Origin: Melaminivora suipulveris
GTDB taxonomy: Bacteria; Pseudomonadota; Gammaproteobacteria; Burkholderiales; Burkholderiaceae_C
Length of the DNA: 64,000 nt
Reading direction: 5' to 3'
NCBI RefSeq assembly: GCF_003008575.1
Contig: NZ_CP027667.1
Span: 810,501 to 874,500 of the forward strand
This document shows positions 52,421 through 61,908 of this stretch, piece by piece; position 1 is the first letter of the stretch, and every line of letters begins with the position of its first letter. The translations under genes and the position numbers were made by a program. The notes beneath the pieces are model-generated. The model was not told where the DNA came from and did not search any database. It saw only the letters and a program-made list of their open reading frames with translations.

Positions 52421-53641
52421 ATGGCCACGGCAGCACCGAGAGCAACGATCAAGGACATCGTCTTCGAATGGGAGGGCAAGGACCGCAGCGGCAAGACCGT
52501 CCGCGGGGAGGTGCGCGCCTCCGGCGAGAACCAGGTCAAGGCCACCCTGCGCCGCCAGGGGGTGCTGCCCACCAAGATCAAGAAGCGGCGCATGCGCTCG
52601 GGCAAGAAGATCAAGCCCAAGGACATCGCGCTGTTCACGCGCCAGATGGCCACCATGATGAAGGCGGGCGTACCGCTGTTGCAGTCGTTCGACATCGTGG
52701 GCCGCGGCAACAGCAACCCCAGCGTGACCAAACTGCTCAATGACATCCGCGCGGATGTCGAAACCGGCACCTCGCTGAACGCCGCGTTTCGCAAATATCC
52801 GATGTATTTCGACGCCCTGTACTGCAACCTGGTGGAGGCGGGCGAGGCGGCCGGCATCCTGGAGGCGCTGCTGGACCGCCTGGCGCTGTACATGGAAAAG
52901 ACCGAGGCCATCAAGTCCAAGATCCGCTCGGCGCTGATGTACCCGATCTCGGTCATCATCGTGGCCTTCGTCGTGGTCACCATCATCATGATTTTCGTGA
53001 TCCCAGCATTCAAGGAAGTGTTCACTTCCTTCGGAGCCGACCTGCCGGCACCGACGCTGCTGGTCATGGCCATCAGCGAGTTCTTCGTCGCCTACTGGTG
53101 GCTGATCTTCGGCGTGATCGGTGGCGGGTTTTATTTCTTCATGCAAGCCTGGAAGCGCAACGAGCGCATGCAGCAGGTCATGGACCGCGCGCTGCTCAAG
53201 CTGCCGATCTTTGGCGAGCTGATCAACAAGTCGGCCGTGGCGCGCTGGACGCGCACCCTGTCCACCATGTTCGCCGCTGGCGTGCCGCTGGTGGAGGCAC
53301 TGGACTCGGTGGGCGGCGCCAGCGGCAACTACGTCTATGCCTCGGCGACGGAAAAAATCCAACAGGAGGTCTCCACCGGCACCAGCCTCACGGCGGCCAT
53401 GGGCAACACCAACGTGTTTCCGTCGATGGTGCTGCAGATGACGGCCATCGGCGAAGAGTCCGGCGCGCTGGACCACATGCTCGGCAAGGCTGCCGACTTC
53501 TACGAGCAGGAGGTCGACGAAATGGTCGCCGGCCTGTCCAGCCTGATGGAGCCCATCATCATCGTGTTCCTGGGCACCATCATCGGCGGCATCGTGGTCT
53601 CGATGTATCTGCCCATCTTCAAACTGGGCCAAGTCGTCTGA
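52421..53641 (+). CDS. pilC: type IV pilus inner-membrane platform PilC
   Basis: 406 aa GspF/PilC family. Two repeated cytoplasmic domains (FTRQMATMMKAGVPLLQSF and WTRTLSTMFAAGVPLVEAL) with three membrane segments (VIIVAFVVVTIIMIFVIP, WWLIFGVIGGGFYFFM, IIIVFLGTIIGGIVVSMYLP). It transmits PilB motion to the growing pilus. GAGGGAG precedes the ATG. The stop overlaps pilD (TGATG). Confidence 0.96.
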   Translation: MATAAPRATIKDIVFEWEGKDRSGKTVRGEVRASGENQVKATLRRQGVLPTKIKKRRMRSGKKIKPKDIALFTRQMATMMKAGVPLLQSFDIVGRGNSNPSVTKLLNDIRADVETGTSLNAAFRKYPMYFDALYCNLVEAGEAAGILEALLDRLALYMEKTEAIKSKIRSALMYPISVIIVAFVVVTIIMIFVIPAFKEVFTSFGADLPAPTLLVMAISEFFVAYWWLIFGVIGGGFYFFMQAWKRNERMQQVMDRALLKLPIFGELINKSAVARWTRTLSTMFAAGVPLVEALDSVGGASGNYVYASATEKIQQEVSTGTSLTAAMGNTNVFPSMVLQMTAIGEESGALDHMLGKAADFYEQEVDEMVAGLSSLMEPIIIVFLGTIIGGIVVSMYLPIFKLGQVV

Positions 53642-54525
53642 TGACCGGCTCGCCGCTTGCCGATGCCGCGCTGGCCGGCATCTTCGGCCTGCTCGTGGGC
53701 AGCTTTCTGAACGTGGTGATTCATCGGCTGCCGAAGATGCTGGAGCGCCAGTGGACGGTGGAATGCACGCAGTACGCGCAGGACGCCGGGCTGCTGCCCC
53801 TAACCGCAGCGCCCGGCGATGCACCGCAGGCTTTCAATCTGTGGACGCCGCGCTCGCGCTGCCCGTCGTGCGGGCATGGCGTGCGCTGGTACGAGAATAT
53901 TCCGCTGCTGAGCTGGCTCGCGCTGCGCGGGCGCTGTTCGGCCTGTAAAGCCTTCATTGGATGGCGCTATCCGCTGGTGGAACTGGCCACGGGCGCGTTG
54001 TTCTTTGCCTGCGCGCAGCGCTGGGGCTGGAGCGCCACGACGGCGGCTTGGTGCGCCTTTTGTGCGGCCTTGCTGGCCCTGACCGCCATCGACTGGGACA
54101 CGACGTTGCTGCCTGACGACATCACGCTGCCACTGTTGTGGGGCGGCCTGTTGGCAGCTGTGGCGGGCTGGACCAGCGTCGGACCGAACGACGCCGTGAT
54201 CGGTGCAGCCGCCGGCTATCTCTCGCTCTGGGTGGTGTACTGGGGTTTCAAGCTGGCTACCGGCAAGGAAGGCATGGGCTACGGGGACTTCAAGCTGTTC
54301 GCCGCCTTGGGGGCGTGGTTCGGCTGGCAGGCACTGGTGCCCATCATTTTGCTGGCCTCAGTCATCGGCGCCGTGACGGGCATTGCCATGAAGCTCGCCA
54401 GCAGCCTGCGCGAAGGGAAATACGTGCCTTTTGGGCCTTTCCTGGCGGGCGGCGGCTTTGCCGCGCTGCTGTGGGGCCCGCAGCGCATCATGCAGGCGGC
54501 CCTCGCGGTTCTGGGGCTTTCGTGA
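53641..54525 (+). CDS. pilD: prepilin peptidase/N-methyltransferase PilD
   Basis: 294 aa. Aspartic membrane protease; the first catalytic Asp is in TAIDWDTTLLPDD and the second in the GxGD motif YGDFKLF. An N-terminal zinc domain has two C-x2-C pairs (RCPSCGHG, RCSACKAF). About eight membrane helices. It cleaves the leader of PilE, FimT, PilV, PilW and PilX (encoded at 31-39 kb) and methylates the new N-terminus. Coupled to coaE by a GTGA overlap. Confidence 0.96.
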   Translation: MTGSPLADAALAGIFGLLVGSFLNVVIHRLPKMLERQWTVECTQYAQDAGLLPLTAAPGDAPQAFNLWTPRSRCPSCGHGVRWYENIPLLSWLALRGRCSACKAFIGWRYPLVELATGALFFACAQRWGWSATTAAWCAFCAALLALTAIDWDTTLLPDDITLPLLWGGLLAAVAGWTSVGPNDAVIGAAAGYLSLWVVYWGFKLATGKEGMGYGDFKLFAALGAWFGWQALVPIILLASVIGAVTGIAMKLASSLREGKYVPFGPFLAGGGFAALLWGPQRIMQAALAVLGLS

Positions 54526-55136
54526 GCGTTCGGCAGCATCTGCGCCTGGGCCTGACGGGCGGCATCGGCAGCGGCAAAAGCACCTTTGCGGCAATGCTGC
54601 ATGCGCTTGGCGCTGGCGTAGTCGATGCCGATCAGCTCGCCCGCAGCGTGACGCAGGCGGGCGGAGCCGCCATTGATCCGATCCGCCGGCATTTCGGCAG
54701 CGAATTCATCGACGAAACAGGCGCGCTGCACCGTGAACGAATGCGCGCACGGGCATTCACGGACGCCGCAGCACGCGCCAGGCTGGAGTCCATCGTGCAT
54801 CCACTGGTCGGCGCCGCCATCGCGCAGGCCGAGCGTGCGGCGGCGCAGGCCGGCCACCGCCTGGTGGTGCTGGACATTCCGCTGCTGACCGAATCCTCCC
54901 GCTGGGCGCGCGAGCTCGACGCAGTGCTGGTGGTGGACTGCATGGAGCACACCCAGGTCGAGCGGGTGCGGGCGCGCAGCGGCCTGGACGAGGCGGCGGT
55001 GCGCGCCATCATGGCGACACAGAGCAGCCGCGCGGCGCGGCGCGGCGCGGCCGACATGGTGGTCTTCAACGATGGCCTGTCATTGGAGCAACTGCGGCAA
55101 CTGGCGCACGAGGCCGTAGCGCGCTTCGGGCTATGA
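54522..55136 (+). CDS. coaE: dephospho-CoA kinase
   Basis: 204 aa with a GTG start overlapping the pilD stop. P-loop GLTGGIGSGKST, the lid region with RHFGSEF and NVLHREK-like ALHRERMR, and VLDIPLLTESSRW typical of CoaE. It phosphorylates dephospho-CoA at the 3' hydroxyl, the last step of CoA synthesis. Linked by position to pilD and zapD as in many proteobacteria. Confidence 0.95.
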   Translation: MSVRQHLRLGLTGGIGSGKSTFAAMLHALGAGVVDADQLARSVTQAGGAAIDPIRRHFGSEFIDETGALHRERMRARAFTDAAARARLESIVHPLVGAAIAQAERAAAQAGHRLVVLDIPLLTESSRWARELDAVLVVDCMEHTQVERVRARSGLDEAAVRAIMATQSSRAARRGAADMVVFNDGLSLEQLRQLAHEAVARFGL

Positions 55137-55161
55137 TGAAAAAAATGCCAGCCCAGAAGCA

Positions 55162-55944
55162 ATGCGCCCGCCGCCGGAAGCTCGCAGCGTGATCCTCTAC
55201 GAATATCCCTTCAACGAACGCCTGAGAACCTATCTGCGCCTGGAGCAGCTGTTTCGCCGCCTGGGCGAACTCATAGGGCGCAGCCATCCGCTGGACCACC
55301 ACTACGCGCTGGTGACCGTCTTCGAAGTCATGGACGTCGCCGCTCGCGCTGACCTGAAGGCCGACGTACTCAAGGATCTGGAGCGGCACAAGCACCAGTT
55401 CGAGGGCTATCGCGGCAACCCTTCCATATCGGAGGCGGCGCTGGACGGCGTCATCGCCCAGCTCGACGAGCGCTTCGTCGAGCTGAACGCACAAAACGGC
55501 AAGGCTGGTCAGGCCCTGACGGAAAACGAATGGCTGATGAGCATCCGCAGCCGCGTCGGCATACCGGGTGGCACCTGCGGCTTCGACCTGCCGGCCTACT
55601 ACGCCTGGCAGCAGCTGCCCGCAGCGCAGCGCCAGCAGGACCTGGAACGCTGGAGCGCGACGCTGGCGCCCCTGGCCGATGCCGTGCTGCTGCTGCTGCG
55701 TCTGCTGCGCGACGCCGGCCTGCCACAGAAGGTGGCCGCCGAGCGCGGCCAGTTTCAGCAGAATTTGCCCCAGGGCCGCACCTTCCAGCTGCTGCGGCTG
55801 CGTATCGATCCAGGCCTGGGCCTCATTCCCGAGATCAGCGGCAACCGCCTGATCGTCTCGGTGCGCCTGATGCGCCAGGAGCCGGGCGGACGCCTCGTGG
55901 CCAGCAATGAGGACGCCTCGTTTGAACTGACGCTCTGCGCATGA
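55162..55944 (+). CDS. zapD: cell division protein ZapD
   Basis: 260 aa, close to the 247 aa of E. coli Zap[22 protein letters not shown] near the N-terminus is characteristic, followed by [15 protein letters not shown] [26 protein letters not shown]. It cross-links FtsZ protofilaments at the Z-ring. A GTG at 55189 would give a shorter form beginning at ILYEYPF. It overlaps yacG by 4 bases. Confidence 0.94.
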   Translation: MRPPPEARSVILYEYPFNERLRTYLRLEQLFRRLGELIGRSHPLDHHYALVTVFEVMDVAARADLKADVLKDLERHKHQFEGYRGNPSISEAALDGVIAQLDERFVELNAQNGKAGQALTENEWLMSIRSRVGIPGGTCGFDLPAYYAWQQLPAAQRQQDLERWSATLAPLADAVLLLLRLLRDAGLPQKVAAERGQFQQNLPQGRTFQLLRLRIDPGLGLIPEISGNRLIVSVRLMRQEPGGRLVASNEDASFELTLCA

Positions 55945-56171
55945 GTCTGACGCCCATGGCCTCCTCCGCAACTCCCACCCCAGCCACGAAGATCGTCAAG
56001 TGCCCGACCTGCGGTGGGCCGAGCGTGTATGCGGCAAGCAACCGCTTCCGGCCGTTTTGCAGCGAGCGCTGCCGCAGCATCGATCTGGGCGCATGGGCCA
56101 GCGAGGAATTCCGTGTCCCTGAGGACGAACCTGACCCGCAGGCGCAAACGCCAGACGATCAAAGCTCGTAG
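55941..56171 (+). CDS. yacG: DNA gyrase inhibitor YacG
   Basis: 76 aa with one zinc finger: VKCPTCGG (C-x2-C) and [17 protein letters not shown] (C-x3-C). It binds GyrB and limits gyrase activity. Last gene of the pilBCD-coaE-zapD cluster; its 3' end overlaps the convergent DUF1330 gene by 13 bases. Confidence 0.95.
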   Translation: MSLTPMASSATPTPATKIVKCPTCGGPSVYAASNRFRPFCSERCRSIDLGAWASEEFRVPEDEPDPQAQTPDDQSS

Positions 56172-56449
56172 ATGGACAGGACCACGTCGGCCGCTTCGCT
56201 GCGCAGGGCGATGAGCGCCTGATACGGGGGGGACGCAAACCAGCCGCGAGCCGCAGCCATGTCCGGGAAGCGGATGACGACGATGTCCTGATGCGGCTCG
56301 TGGCCGGCCAGCCGCTGCGAGAGCTGGCCACGCAACAAGACTTCGCCGCCCCAGGGCGCCAGCGTCTGCGGCACACGGTTGCGGTATGCGTCCCACAGCT
56401 GCGGGTCTTTCACCGTGATGCGCCCGACGGCGCAGGCTCCGCAGCTCAT
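56159..56449 (-). CDS. DUF1330 (ferredoxin-like fold) protein
   Basis: 96 aa. Dimeric alpha/beta-barrel-like pattern: [63 protein letters not shown]1330 is a small protein family of unknown function. It is convergent with yacG and lies 22 bases before livF in the same direction. It begins with a Cys-containing MSCGACAVG extension. Confidence 0.85.
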   Translation of the reverse strand: MSCGACAVGRITVKDPQLWDAYRNRVPQTLAPWGGEVLLRGQLSQRLAGHEPHQDIVVIRFPDMAAARGWFASPPYQALIALRSEAADVVLSIYEL

Positions 56450-56471
56450 GGCCTGGCTCCGCGCGCGTCCG

Positions 56472-57170
56472 TCATACGCCCAGGTAGCGCTGGATGATTT
56501 CCGGCTGAGCCTTCAACTCCGCCGCCGTGCTCTCGTGCGCTATGTGGCCGTTGTTCAGGATGTAGACCCGTTTGGCCAGGGACAGGGTTGCCGCCAGGTT
56601 TTGCTCGATCAGCACGATGGTCTGACCTGCCTGCGCCAGTTCGCGGCAGATGCGTACCAGATCTTTTACGATCACCGGCGCCAAGCCTTCGAAAGGTTCG
56701 TCCAGCAGGATGATCTTGGGATCGCGCACCAGTGCCCGGGCAATGGCCAGCATCTGCTGCTCGCCACCCGACAAATCCGTGCCGCGGCTGCGGCAGCGAT
56801 CGCGCAGACGCGGAAACATCTCATAGATGCGTGCCAGCGGCCATTTGTTCTCGGCCGTCAACCCCGCCAGGATGATGTTCTCCTCCACCGTCAGGCTGCC
56901 GAAGATGCGGCGCTCCTCGTGCACCAATTGCATGCCCTGGCGGGCGATGGCGTGCGCCTTCTTGCCCACCAGTTCCACCCCGTCGAGCTTGACGCTGCCG
57001 CTGCGCGGCTTGACCACACCCATCAGGCTCTTGAACGTAGTGGACTTGCCAGCGCCATTGCGGCCCAGCAGCGCAACCACCTCGTTCTTCTCGACGCGCA
57101 TCGCGACGTCGAACAGGATGTGGCTGTCCCCGTAATAGCTGTTCAGTCCACTGACTTCGAGCAGGCTCAT
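56472..57170 (-). CDS. livF: branched-chain amino acid ABC ATPase LivF
   Basis: 232 aa. Walker A LLGRNGAGKST, LivF segments TFKSLMGVVKPRSG and GMQLVHEERRIFGSLTVEENI, signature DLSGGEQQM, Walker B KIILLDEPFEG. It pairs with the LivG half of the upstream fusion. The ATG overlaps the fusion stop (ATGA). Substrate may be amino acids, or an amide/urea; unproven. Confidence 0.92.
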   Translation of the reverse strand: MSLLEVSGLNSYYGDSHILFDVAMRVEKNEVVALLGRNGAGKSTTFKSLMGVVKPRSGSVKLDGVELVGKKAHAIARQGMQLVHEERRIFGSLTVEENIILAGLTAENKWPLARIYEMFPRLRDRCRSRGTDLSGGEQQMLAIARALVRDPKIILLDEPFEGLAPVIVKDLVRICRELAQAGQTIVLIEQNLAATLSLAKRVYILNNGHIAHESTAAELKAQPEIIQRYLGV

Positions 57171-59017
57171 GCCACCTCCTCATAAATACCGCCGAGGTAG
57201 GCTTCCTGCACCTTGGGGTTGGATTTGATTTCTTCCGGCGTGCCTTCAACCAGCAGGCTGCCCTCTTGCAGCACCGTGATGCGCTCCACCAGCTCGAACA
57301 GCGAGTCCATGTCGTGGTCGATCACAACCAGGGTGCGGCCCTGGGCGATGGACTTGAGCAGCGCCACGGTTTCCACCCGCTCCTCGTGGCTCATGCCGGC
57401 CAGCGGCTCGTCCAACAAAAGCAGCGAGGGCGATGAGGCCAACGCCAGGCCAATCTCCAACCGGCGCTTTTCTCCATACGCCAGCTCGGACACGGGCGCG
57501 TCCAGGCGGTGTGTCAGGTGTACCAGCGCAGCGGTCCCTTCGATCTGCTCAGCCAGGCCGGGCACGCGGCTCATGCTCTTGAGAAAGTCCAGCTTGAACT
57601 TGCCGCGGATTTCCGCCAGAGCCGAAATTTGGAGATTTTGGCGCACCGTGAGGCGCTCGAAGAGTTGGTTGATCTGGTAGCTCTTGGTCAGGCCCAGTTG
57701 GCAGGCATCGGCCACGCCCATGCCGGTGATGTCGCGCCCTTCGAAGGTGATGGTGCCGGTGGTGGGCTCGACCTCGCACGTCAGCATCTTGAAGAAGGTG
57801 CTCTTGCCAGCACCGTTAGGGCCGATGATGCCGCGGATCTCGCCGTGGTTGACGCTGAAGTCGATGTCCTTGTTGGCCAGCAGCCCGCCGTAACGCTTGC
57901 TCAGGCCCTTGACCTGCAAGATGGGGCCGCTTTGCCGGCCTGCGGGGCTTTGGCGCTGCTTGAGGGCGACCGCGTTGCCCGTTACGCGCTGCGCTGCCGG
58001 CACGGTTGCGGCGGCCGGTGCGGTGTGGGTTGCGCCGCGCCCCCGCGTGGCCAGCATGTAAAGATCGGCAATGCCGCCGGCGATGCCGCGCCGCAGGAAG
58101 ACCACCAGCAGCACGAAGACCAGACCCAGGATCAGTTTCCAGGTTGTGCCCAGCTTGAAGGTGACCTGAAACAGGTCGCTCAAGTACAGCCAGGTCGCCG
58201 CGCCCAGCAAGGGGCCGAACAGCGTGCCGGCACCGCCGATGGCCGTCTGCATGACGATCTCGGCCGAGGTGGCAAACATGAAGGCATCCGGCGGCATGAA
58301 ACCCTGCATCATCCCCAGCAGGCCACCGGCAAAGCCGGCATACATGGCAGCGATGACGAACACCGCCAGCTTGTAGCTGTGCGTGTTGTGGCCCAGGGCC
58401 AGGGCACGCTGCGGGTTCTCGCGAATGGCCCGAAGCACCAGGCCGAAGGGCGAACGCACCAGGCGCAGAGCCAGCACCAGACCAATGAAGTACCAGAAAG
58501 CGATGAAGGCATAGACCTGCAGGTGCGTATTGAAATGCAGCGTGGTGAAACCCAGCGGCAGGTTGGGACGCGGCACGCCCGGCAGGCCGTTCTCACCGCC
58601 GGTGTAGGCGGCCAGGGGGTTGAACTCCAGGTAGAAGAACACCTCGGCGATGGCGATGGTGATCATCGCGAAGTAGATGCCTGAGCGACGCAGCGCCACC
58701 AGGCCGATCAGGTAGCCCGCGACGCCGGCCACCAACGTGCCCACAACCAAGGCAGCCATGGTGTTGGTGAACGAGCCCTGCGTGAGCAACCAGGCGGCGA
58801 ACATGCCGCCGGTGCCAAAGAACGCCGACTGGCCGAACGACAGCAGTCCGGTATAGCCAAACAGCAGGTCAAAGCCTATGCCCACCATCGCCCAAATCAG
58901 GATGCGGTTGATGGTGGTCGGCGAAAAGCCCAGGTGGGGCAGCACGAAGGGCGCCGCGATCAGCGCCAGCAGCGTCAGGATCTCGACGAGGAAAGGACGT
59001 TGTCTGTTCATTGCCAT
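57167..59017 (-). CDS. LivM-LivG fusion: ABC permease and ATPase
   Basis: 616 aa. Residues 1-320 are the LivM permease (about nine helices: LLALIAAPFVLPHLGFS, LSFGQSAFFGTGGMFAAWLL, RSGIYFAMITIAIAEVF, WKLILGLVFVLLVVFLRRG). A 40-residue Ala/Val-rich linker leads to LivG (about 365-616) with Walker A IIGPNGAGKST, the signature-like LAYGEKRRLEIGLALA, and Walker B LLLLDEPLAG. Such fusions occur in Burkholderiales. M1 (59017) was chosen for the AAGAAG upstream; M3 (59011) is possible. It is downstream of livH by 16 bases. Confidence 0.9.
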   Translation of the reverse strand: MAMNRQRPFLVEILTLLALIAAPFVLPHLGFSPTTINRILIWAMVGIGFDLLFGYTGLLSFGQSAFFGTGGMFAAWLLTQGSFTNTMAALVVGTLVAGVAGYLIGLVALRRSGIYFAMITIAIAEVFFYLEFNPLAAYTGGENGLPGVPRPNLPLGFTTLHFNTHLQVYAFIAFWYFIGLVLALRLVRSPFGLVLRAIRENPQRALALGHNTHSYKLAVFVIAAMYAGFAGGLLGMMQGFMPPDAFMFATSAEIVMQTAIGGAGTLFGPLLGAATWLYLSDLFQVTFKLGTTWKLILGLVFVLLVVFLRRGIAGGIADLYMLATRGRGATHTAPAAATVPAAQRVTGNAVALKQRQSPAGRQSGPILQVKGLSKRYGGLLANKDIDFSVNHGEIRGIIGPNGAGKSTFFKMLTCEVEPTTGTITFEGRDITGMGVADACQLGLTKSYQINQLFERLTVRQNLQISALAEIRGKFKLDFLKSMSRVPGLAEQIEGTAALVHLTHRLDAPVSELAYGEKRRLEIGLALASSPSLLLLDEPLAGMSHEERVETVALLKSIAQGRTLVVIDHDMDSLFELVERITVLQEGSLLVEGTPEEIKSNPKVQEAYLGGIYEEVA

Positions 59018-59033
59018 ATGTCTTCTTGAAACG

Positions 59034-59909
59034 TCATTCGCGGCCGATGGCGCCCATGAGCCCGCGCGGGCGCAGCACCAGCACCAGGGTCATCGCGATG
59101 AACAGCACGACGTAGGAAAAGCCGGGGTCGAACATGGACGTGATGGAGATGATCTCGCCGGCGATCAGGCCGCCGAGCACCGCCCCAGGGAAGGAGCCGA
59201 CGCCGCCGATCACGATGACCACGAAGGTCTGCACCAGAATCGCTTCGCCCACGTCCGGCGCGATGGAGACCACGGGAGCATTGACGATGCCGGCAAACCC
59301 CGCCGCCATGGCACCGATGCCGAACACCAGCATGAAGATGCGGTGGACGTTGATGCCCAGTGAATCGACCATGACGGAATCTTCGATGCCCGCGCGCACG
59401 ATCATGCCGATGCGCGTGCGGTACAGCACCAAATACAGCGCGATCAGCGCCACCGTGACGATGCCCAGCAGGGCGATGCGGTAGGTGGGGTAGATCATGA
59501 AGCCCAGATCGGTGATGCCGACCAGAGGCGCCGGGGGTGCAATGCGCTGCGACTGACTGCCGAAGATGAAGCGCACCAGCTCCACCATGACGATGCCGAT
59601 GCCGAAGGTGACGAGGATTTGATCCTCCGCTGGCCGCGCGTAGAAGTGGCGGATGACCACGCGCTCCATGATGATGCCCACCAGCATCACGAACAGCGAG
59701 CCGGCGACCACCGCGACGATGAACGAGTCGGTGTAGGTGAAGGCGAGCCAGCCGGCGTAGCCGCCCAGCATGAACATGGCGCCGTGGGCCAGGTTCAGCA
59801 CGCCCAGCGTGCCGTAGATGATCGTCAGGCCTGAGGAGATCAGGGCGAGCAATGCGCCGAGCACCAGGCCATTGAACAGTTGTGAGATGAAATTCGCCCA
59901 GTTGAGCAC
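59034..59909 (-). CDS. livH: branched-chain amino acid ABC permease LivH
   Basis: 291 aa, eight or so helices. FISQLFNGLVLGALLALISSGLTIIYGTLGVLNLAHGAMFMLGGY is the characteristic start. EDSVMVDSLGINVHRIFMLVFGIGAMAAGFAGI is the conserved cytoplasmic loop. It forms the pore with the LivM half of the fusion. It lies 158 bases after livK, across a long hairpin. Confidence 0.93.
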   Translation of the reverse strand: MLNWANFISQLFNGLVLGALLALISSGLTIIYGTLGVLNLAHGAMFMLGGYAGWLAFTYTDSFIVAVVAGSLFVMLVGIIMERVVIRHFYARPAEDQILVTFGIGIVMVELVRFIFGSQSQRIAPPAPLVGITDLGFMIYPTYRIALLGIVTVALIALYLVLYRTRIGMIVRAGIEDSVMVDSLGINVHRIFMLVFGIGAMAAGFAGIVNAPVVSIAPDVGEAILVQTFVVIVIGGVGSFPGAVLGGLIAGEIISITSMFDPGFSYVVLFIAMTLVLVLRPRGLMGAIGRE

Positions 59910-59962
59910 GGTGCCTCGCCTCCGCCCTCTGGGACGGAACAGGGGTTGAAGATCAAGTCCGC

Positions 59963-60004
59963 CATCGCAGCGCCGTTACCGCCATGGGTAACGCCGCTGC
60001 GATG
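59963..60004 (-). promoter_or_regulatory. long hairpin between livK and livH
   Basis: 18 bp stem with one mismatch (CATCGCAGCGCCGTTACC against its complement, 5-base loop) and no T-tract. Probably protects the livK transcript or slows read-through, like the ugpB/ugpA hairpin. Confidence 0.65.
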
Positions 60005-60067
60005 CGGCCATAAGCGTGCCTCGCTGCAGGCGCCACGCCCGCAGTCGAGCACGATGGACTGGTGCGG

Positions 60068-61414
60068 TCAGGTGTAGGAGGCGAGCTTGCAGTTGTAAGC
60101 GCTCAGCGGCATGGCGATCTGGTCGGCCGCCGCCACCTCGACGACTTCCCAGAAGTCTTCCTTGTTCTTCATATCCTTCTTGGCCTTGCCGCGCACCACG
60201 GCAATGGGCCGTATGCACTGATGGTCCTCCGGCCGGTAGTGCACATCGCCGAGCAGCGAAGGGATTTTTTCGCCCTTTTCGAACTGCTTGATGACGGTGG
60301 GCGGATAGAAGGTGCCAGCGTCGGTGACCATGCGCGCCCAATGCGCGAAACTCATGTAGCCGTTCTCCGAACCCCATTCCGGCCGATAGCCGTACTTCTT
60401 CATGAAGGCGTCGACATACATCTTGGCCATGGGATATTTATCTTCCAGGCCCCAGTAAAACTCGGTTCCCGTAATCACGCCGGCGCTGATGTCGACGCCC
60501 GCCTCAGGTGCGAAGAAGGGCACCTGATAAGGCATCAGCAGCGTCATTTTCGGAATCAGGCCGAATTGCTTGGCCTGCTGGGCCGACAGCACCGCATCGC
60601 GCCCCCAGTTACTGTTGCAAATGAATTCGGCGCCCGAGTTGGCGATATTGGTCAGATATTGGCTGAAGTCCTGCGTGCCCAGTGGCGAAACCTGGTTGGT
60701 CACCATCTTCCAGCCGTGGGCTTTCATGTAGTCGTCGAAGGCCTTGGTGGTCGTGTGACCGTAGTTGTAATCCGGTGTGAGCGCAGCGAACTTGCGGTTC
60801 TTGCCGAACTGGCGCAGCAGATAGGGGCCGATGGCCTTGACCACCATGTCGCTGTAGAACCCCTGGCGGAAGGCGTAGCGCGTGCACTGGTCGCCGGTGG
60901 TTTCGTTGGAGCCCGAGATGCCGGCCATGTAGATGACCTTCTCGCGCTGGGCAAACTTGTTCATCGCCACGGCCACGGAGGAAGCCGTGGAGCCGATCAT
61001 CAGAACCACCTTGTTCTGGTTGATGAAATTCTCCTGCAACTGCAACGCCTGATTGGGCTTGGCTGCCGAATCGCCGGAAACCAGTCCCACCTTCTTGCCC
61101 AGAACGCCATTGTTGATCTTGGGCGCGATCTTCTTCATCAACTCGTGGTTGGTGTTGATGTGCTCGACGGCAAGCTCCATGCCCTTGAGTTCATCAGCGC
61201 CCTGCAGACCATAGGTTCCGGTCAGCGGCACGGAGGCCCCCAGGTAAACCGTGTCACCCTTGGAGCCCGCCGGCCAGGTGGCGCCCAGCGCCGGCTCGTC
61301 GGCCGCATAGACCACCTGCAAACCGCCGAAATTGCCCAGCAATACCGCACCCGCCTGCAATACGTTGCGCCGCGAGAGGTGCAGCGATCCTTCGGTGTTG
61401 TTGATCTCTGGCAT
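60068..61414 (-). CDS. branched-chain amino acid ABC binding protein (LivK type)
   Basis: 448 aa. A twin-arginine-like signal (LSRRNVLQAGAVLLGNFGG) is unusual for the family, which mostly uses Sec. The mature part is a type I binding fold: VYLGASVPLTGTYGLQGADELKGMELAVEHIN, VGLVSGDSAAKPNQALQLQENFI, MIGSTASSVAVAMNKFA, and AALTPDYNYGHTTTKAFDDYM. The substrate is unknown: branched-chain amino acids, amides or urea are all possible. It is first in the operon livK-livH-livMG-livF. Confidence 0.9.
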   Translation of the reverse strand: MPEINNTEGSLHLSRRNVLQAGAVLLGNFGGLQVVYAADEPALGATWPAGSKGDTVYLGASVPLTGTYGLQGADELKGMELAVEHINTNHELMKKIAPKINNGVLGKKVGLVSGDSAAKPNQALQLQENFINQNKVVLMIGSTASSVAVAMNKFAQREKVIYMAGISGSNETTGDQCTRYAFRQGFYSDMVVKAIGPYLLRQFGKNRKFAALTPDYNYGHTTTKAFDDYMKAHGWKMVTNQVSPLGTQDFSQYLTNIANSGAEFICNSNWGRDAVLSAQQAKQFGLIPKMTLLMPYQVPFFAPEAGVDISAGVITGTEFYWGLEDKYPMAKMYVDAFMKKYGYRPEWGSENGYMSFAHWARMVTDAGTFYPPTVIKQFEKGEKIPSLLGDVHYRPEDHQCIRPIAVVRGKAKKDMKNKEDFWEVVEVAAADQIAMPLSAYNCKLASYT

Positions 61415-61908
61415 GTGTCTCCTTCTTCAGCTTTTTCGCGCCGATCGGGCCAGACGGAGCCCGGTGTTTGCAAATATCGTGATGCAACTTTCAAAGCAGG
61501 TCCGCTGTTACCAGAATGGCTCTGATACCTGTTCAAGTGGCGCCACTGATCCGATGCACCGGCGCAGCGTGTGATGCGCTGCGTCGCAGGTCTTTCCGCA
61601 CGGATTCGCTGCACTGCACAAAATTCTTGAAGCCGAATGCAGTCAGCGGAAAATGTGAAAATTCCCTGCAATTCAATTTATCTCGGTACTTCAGGTGCTC
61701 AAATGGCGAAAACCCCGACCTGAAACAGCGCAAACGGCAGTCAAACGTCAGACGTGCGTAAGATAGCTGTGAAACGCCCCGAGAAAATCGGAAAAGTCAG
61801 CGTTTTGTAAGTTTCGACCCCGCCCCGAAACACCGGCGGCGATCGAAAAAGGCCGCGCGCCTCGGCCGGCGCGCACGTGAGCCTGGAGCGGCAGATCTGC
61901 GCAGCGCC
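61415..61908. other. intergenic region upstream of livK
   Basis: 494 bases. It is AT-richer around 61640-61760. The livK promoter must lie here. I see no gene, RNA fold or repeat with confidence. Confidence 0.5.

Noticed and set aside
61516..61761. 81-codon open frame upstream of livK
   Set aside because: No ribosome site, odd composition and no neighbour support; likely chance.
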